From Nocardioides sp. (GTDB lineage: Bacteria > Actinomycetota > Actinomycetes > Propionibacteriales > Nocardioidaceae): a stretch of 64,000 bases of DNA. Shown piece after piece: positions 60,693-64,000 of this stretch. The stretch spans positions 1 through 64,000 of the forward strand of contig NZ_JACIXG010000017.1 of NCBI RefSeq assembly GCF_014360585.1, written 5' to 3'. The position numbers and the translations under genes are program-made. Positions within the stretch are counted from its first letter, which is position 1; the number at the start of each line of letters is the position of its first letter. Under the pieces are notes generated by a model that saw nothing but the letters and a program-made list of their open reading frames with translations, was not told the DNA's origin and did not search any database.

Positions 60693-61625
60693 GTGGTGAC
60701 GGACCTCATCTGCCTCGGCGAGCCGCTGGTCGAGTTCAACCCGGTGAACGGCGAGCCGCTCGACTCCGCCCGCTCCTTCAGCGTCGACTACGGCGGGGAC
60801 ACCTCCAACGTCGCCGTCGCCGCCCGACGTTCCGGTGCGGACGTGGGCTACGCGACCCGCATCGGGGACGACGCCTTCGGAGATGCCCTGCTCCGACTCT
60901 GGACCGACGAGGGCATCGACACCGCTCTCGTCGAGCGTGAACTGCACGGGACGACCGGGATCTACTTCATCTCCCGCGACCCCGAGCACAGCGCGTTCAC
61001 GTACTACCGATCGAACTCACCGGCCACCCGGATGTCGCCTGCATGGGTTCCGGAGACGGCGATCCGCACGACCCGGGCTCTGCACATCTCCGGGATCAGC
61101 CAGGCGATCAGCACCTCGGCGTGCGACGCCGTCTTCCGCGCGATCGAGGTCGCCAAGGACGCCGGGACGCTGGTCTCCTACGACCCCAACCACCGCCCCG
61201 CGCTGTGGGAGACCGGCCGTGCCCGTGCCGTCATCCGGCAGACCGTCACCGAGGCCGACCTGGTGATGCCCAACCTGTCCGAGGGGCGTCTGCTCACCGG
61301 CTTCCTCGCTCCCGAGGACGTGCTGGCCAAGCTCGTCGACCTGGGCCCACGGATCATCGTGCTCAAGCTCGGCAGCGCCGGCGCCCTGCTCGCCCATGGC
61401 GGAGAGATCACCCGCTTCGCCGCGCCACGCGTGGACGCCATCGACAGCACGGGTGCGGGGGATGCCTTCGACGGCGCCTTCCTCGCCCAGCTTCTCGCCG
61501 GTGCCAGCCCACGTGACGCCGCCGAGTACGCCGTCCACGCAGCCGCCCTGACCACTCTCGGCCCCGGGGCGGTCGATCCCATCCCTGATCGCAGCGCCGT
61601 GCTCGAGACGCGCGGTCTGCGGTGA
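60693..61625 (+). CDS. PfkB-family kinase, probable 2-keto-3-deoxygluconate kinase
   Basis: This 310-aa PfkB sugar kinase has the N-terminal glycine pair motif YGGDTSNVAVAARRSGADVGYATRIGDDAFG and the C-terminal signature DSTGAGDAFDGAFLAQL with the catalytic Asp. The NHRPALWE segment and the substrate-site pattern are typical of KdgK. It would phosphorylate 2-keto-3-deoxygluconate to the 6-phosphate for aldol cleavage. GTG at 60693 or 60696 is the start. It is translationally close to the RraA-like gene, consistent with a shared pathway. Confidence 0.8.
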   Translation: MVTDLICLGEPLVEFNPVNGEPLDSARSFSVDYGGDTSNVAVAARRSGADVGYATRIGDDAFGDALLRLWTDEGIDTALVERELHGTTGIYFISRDPEHSAFTYYRSNSPATRMSPAWVPETAIRTTRALHISGISQAISTSACDAVFRAIEVAKDAGTLVSYDPNHRPALWETGRARAVIRQTVTEADLVMPNLSEGRLLTGFLAPEDVLAKLVDLGPRIIVLKLGSAGALLAHGGEITRFAAPRVDAIDSTGAGDAFDGAFLAQLLAGASPRDAAEYAVHAAALTTLGPGAVDPIPDRSAVLETRGLR

Positions 61626-61662
61626 TCCTTCGGATCACCCCATCTCCCACGAAGGAAGACAG

Positions 61663-62790
61663 ATGCTCACCACGACAAGGATGCGCCTCTCCGCCACCGT
61701 CTCCGTCCTCGCGTTCGGCGTCCTCACCGGGTGCGGTGGCGGCTCGACCGTCGAAGACCCCGGAGCGGCTGGTTCCGCCGCCTCCCTGCGGGCCGGTTAC
61801 CTCTCCGCGATCGACCAGGTCGGGCTGCCGCTCGCCCTGGAGAACGGCTACTTCGAGGACCGCGGGCTCAACGTCGAGGTCGCCGACCCGTTCCCGACCG
61901 GGGTCGACGCGCTCAACGCCCTCCAGGCCGGCGAGGTCGACCTGGTCCAAGTCGGAACCCCGCTGGTTCCGGCTGCACAGAAGGGCGACGAGCTGGTGCT
62001 CGTCGGCACCTACACCGGGTCGGCCAGCCAGACCAGCATCGACGACACGATGGCCGTCGTCGCCACCCCCGACGCCGGCATCGCCGCCGACGACCTCGGC
62101 AGCCTGCGCGGGAAGCGGATCGGCGTGTCGGTCGGCTCGATCAACCACCTCTACCTCCTCGGCCTGCTGGAGGAGGCGGGCATGACGACCTCGCAGGTCA
62201 CGATCGTCAACACCGCGCCGCCCGACCTCGGCGTCGCACTCGAGACCGGTGGCATCGACGCCGCGATCGTCTGGGACCCGTGGCCGATCACCATCACCGA
62301 CCAGGTGGACGGCGCCGAGGAGGTCATGCGCGGTGGCGGCTACATCCCGTTCGTGGGCTACCAGGTGACCACTCGAGAGTTCCTCGACGAGCACCCCGAC
62401 GAGGTCGCCGACTACCTCGCCGCCCGCGCCGAGGTGGACAAGTGGATCCGAGAGAACCCCGAGGACGCTGGCGGGGCCGCCACCCGCTGGCTGCCGGGCA
62501 CCGAGAGCGCGGTCGCCCAACAGGCGATGCAGCACAACGTCAAGCAGCTCGACCCCCGCTTCAGCGCGTGCAACTACCTCGCCCTGGACACGGTGGCCGA
62601 CCTGATGGCCCAGGGTGACGCCGCCGAGCCGGACTTCGACCCCGCCCCGTACTTCGACCCGGAGCCCATCCTCCAGGTGATGGAGGAGAACCCCGACCTC
62701 TTCGAGGGTCTGCCCGAGATCCCCGCGCAGGCCCGGGTCGAGGAGGGCTACACCTACGACCAGGCTGCGGCTGACAAGGCCTGCCCGTGA
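61663..62790 (+). CDS. ABC transporter substrate-binding lipoprotein, SsuA/TauA type
   Basis: This 375-aa lipoprotein has the lipobox VLTGC (Cys24) and an NMT1/SsuA-like fold: LRAGYLSAIDQVGLPLALENGYFEDRGLNVEV, ALQAGEVDLVQVGTPLV, GKRIGVSVGSINHLYLLGLLEEAG. This group binds sulfonates, nitrate, pyrimidines or aromatic compounds, not usually sugars. It delivers its ligand to the permeases encoded next. A spacing of 37 bases from the kinase gene suggests one operon. The substrate is uncertain; a sugar acid would be unusual for this family. Confidence 0.82.
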   Translation: MLTTTRMRLSATVSVLAFGVLTGCGGGSTVEDPGAAGSAASLRAGYLSAIDQVGLPLALENGYFEDRGLNVEVADPFPTGVDALNALQAGEVDLVQVGTPLVPAAQKGDELVLVGTYTGSASQTSIDDTMAVVATPDAGIAADDLGSLRGKRIGVSVGSINHLYLLGLLEEAGMTTSQVTIVNTAPPDLGVALETGGIDAAIVWDPWPITITDQVDGAEEVMRGGGYIPFVGYQVTTREFLDEHPDEVADYLAARAEVDKWIRENPEDAGGAATRWLPGTESAVAQQAMQHNVKQLDPRFSACNYLALDTVADLMAQGDAAEPDFDPAPYFDPEPILQVMEENPDLFEGLPEIPAQARVEEGYTYDQAAADKACP

Positions 62791-63614
62791 CCACGATCGA
62801 CTCGCCCGCCCGCTCCGTGGGGCGCGTACGTCCTCGGCCCGGGCCACGACGCGGCACGGAGGCGGTCTGGTTCGCCGTCCCGTTCGTCCTGCTCGTCGCG
62901 ATCTGGTGGCTGGTCGTCGAGGTCACGGGCACCACGGCGCGTACGTTCCCGCAGGTCACCGACGCGATCGCCGCGCTCGCGGAGATGGCCGCCAGCGGCG
63001 ACCTGGCCCGTCACCTCGGCGCCAGCGTGCAGCGCATGCTGATCGGCGCCGTGCTGGCGGTCGTGACAGCGATCCCGTTCGGCATCGCCCTGGGGTCCAG
63101 CCCCCGGCTGTCCGCCTTCTTCTCCCCGCTGCTGCGGTTCTCCGTCGCCCTGGCCGGGATCGCGTGGATCCCGATCGCCACGCTCTGGCTGGGCTACGGG
63201 GACCGCGCGGTCATCTTCATCGTCTGGAACGCCATGTTCTTCGCCCTCACCTACAACACGGTCCTCGGGGTCCAGCAGATCCCGGTGCAGACCGTGCGCG
63301 CCGCCCGCTCGATGGGCACCCGCGGTCCGCGGATCGTCTGGGAGGTGCTGCTCCCGGGCGCCCTGCCCAGCATCGTCACCGGTCTGCGGATCGGGCTGGG
63401 CTATGGATGGCGGGGACTGGTCGCGGCTGAGATCATCGCCACCAACGCCGGCCTGGGGTATGCCCTGTTTCTCGCTCAGAGCCAGTTCGACACCGGCGTC
63501 ATCATCGCGTCGATGGTCATCATCGGCGTCCTGTGGCTGCTGATGGACCGGCTCATGCTGGCGCCGTTGGAGCGGCGTACGGTCGAGCGTTGGGGCATGA
63601 AGGCGGTCTCGTGA
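62787..63614 (+). CDS. ABC transporter permease, SsuC type
   Basis: This 275-aa membrane protein has about six helices and the permease loop EVLLPGALPSIVTGLRIGLGYGWRGLVAAEI, a variant of the EAA motif that contacts the ATPase. The GTG start overlaps the stop of the binding-protein gene by four bases (GTGA). It belongs to the SsuC/TauC group. It forms the importer with the following permease, and the ATPase gene is presumably beyond the window. Confidence 0.85.
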   Translation: MTTIDSPARSVGRVRPRPGPRRGTEAVWFAVPFVLLVAIWWLVVEVTGTTARTFPQVTDAIAALAEMAASGDLARHLGASVQRMLIGAVLAVVTAIPFGIALGSSPRLSAFFSPLLRFSVALAGIAWIPIATLWLGYGDRAVIFIVWNAMFFALTYNTVLGVQQIPVQTVRAARSMGTRGPRIVWEVLLPGALPSIVTGLRIGLGYGWRGLVAAEIIATNAGLGYALFLAQSQFDTGVIIASMVIIGVLWLLMDRLMLAPLERRTVERWGMKAVS

Positions 63615-64000
63615 TGACAACGATGACTCCGCCCGCGGCCCCGACCCGCACTCCCGTGCGCGTGCCCCTGTGGCGCCGTTTCGGGACAGCGCTTCTGGCC
63701 CATCCTGCCGTCCGTACGCTCGGACCGTTCGTCCCGTTCCTCCTGATCTGGTGGGCGGTCGCCGCGGCCGGAACGGTGAACGCGGCTTTCATCGCCGGCC
63801 CCGTCGAGGTCTGGCAGTCCTTCACCGAACTGGTCCGCAAGGGGATGATGCCCAGCTACCTCGGCGACTCGCTCGAGCGGCTCGCGTACGGAGTCGGCTT
63901 CGGTCTCCTGATCGGCCTGCCGCTCGGGTTCGTGGTCGCCCTCTCGTCCTGGGCGCGCCGTCTCACCTGGCCGCTGCTGCTCTTCTTCCAGGCGATCGCG
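63614..64000 (+). CDS. Second ABC transporter permease, cut by window end
   Basis: The frame begins at ATG 63614, which overlaps the previous stop by one base (TGATG), and is open to the last base of the window (129 codons). It shows a cytoplasmic Pro-rich N-terminus, a first helix (LGPFVPFLLIWWAVAAAGTV) and the SsuC-like segment SYLGDSLERLAYGVGFGLLIGLPLGFVVAL. It is a second permease of the same importer, and two different permeases in one operon suggest a heterodimer. The 3' part lies outside the window. Confidence 0.8.
   Translation, partial: MTTMTPPAAPTRTPVRVPLWRRFGTALLAHPAVRTLGPFVPFLLIWWAVAAAGTVNAAFIAGPVEVWQSFTELVRKGMMPSYLGDSLERLAYGVGFGLLIGLPLGFVVALSSWARRLTWPLLLFFQAIA

Noticed and set aside
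1..64000. tRNA, rRNA, insertion sequence or prophage genes
   Set aside because: None was recognised; no transposase or integrase motif and no cloverleaf-like region was found by reading.

Overview
The window is GC-rich DNA from an actinobacterium, most likely a member of the Nocardioidaceae (Nocardioides or a close relative). The evidence is strong third-position GC bias, frequent CGTACG-type strings inside genes, GTG starts, GTGA/ATGA gene overlaps, an lprG-p55 type pair, DUF4192 and DUF7455 proteins, and a DUF7455 / topoisomerase IV B / principal sigma factor neighbourhood like that of other actinobacteria. The placement is inference; no rRNA or tRNA gene was seen to confirm it.

Layout. 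0.3-2.8 kb: type IIA topoisomerase subunit A, preceded by short tandem and dispersed repeats. 3-4.2 kb: a SnoaL-like protein and an alpha/beta hydrolase. 4.3-12.3 kb: an aromatic catabolic operon on the minus strand (FAD monooxygenase, extradiol VOC dioxygenase, FAH-family hydrolase, alpha/beta hydrolase, cyclase-family hydrolase), a divergent LysR regulator and an MFS transporter with a perfect Crp-type palindrome upstream. 12.3-14.8 kb: lprG-like lipoprotein and P55-like exporter. 14.8-22.9 kb: a stress region with a CYP152-type peroxygenase, a zinc-ribbon protein, a GPGG membrane protein, a large catalase broken by an in-frame amber codon, two SigB/F-type sigma factors (one without domain 3), several tiny proteins, a pseudo-receiver LuxR regulator and a hemerythrin protein. 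22.9-31.5 kb: M3 peptidase, beta-carbonic anhydrase, MacB-type ABC transporter, YdeP-type molybdoenzyme.

31.8-53 kb is mostly household: a divergent EF-Tu with a long structured leader, a thioesterase, topoisomerase IV B (apparently starting at an AUC codon), a two-domain peptidoglycan hydrolase, the principal sigma factor, DNA repair genes, two DinB polymerases, oligopeptidase B, a SigB-type sigma factor with an ECF-type promoter, a GH3 enzyme and CoaE. 52-64 kb looks like pectin/uronate metabolism: secreted pectate lyase, a GlxA-type regulator, two dehydratases with Tat-like signals (enolase superfamily and UxuA family), a degenerate chaperonin with a His-rich tail, a LysR regulator, an RraA-family aldolase-like protein, a 2-keto-3-deoxygluconate-type kinase and an SsuA-type ABC importer that runs off the right edge.

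Most interesting signals: (1) the dinB2 ribosome-binding site and start codon are buried in a perfect 19-bp hairpin whose other arm encodes the four prolines of a 27-codon leader ORF that overlaps the dinB2 start; (2) a Cpn60 homologue that has lost its ATPase residues, encoded with a Tat-type dehydratase; (3) the AUC start of parE; (4) the amber codon in katE; (5) the leader of the extra tuf gene.
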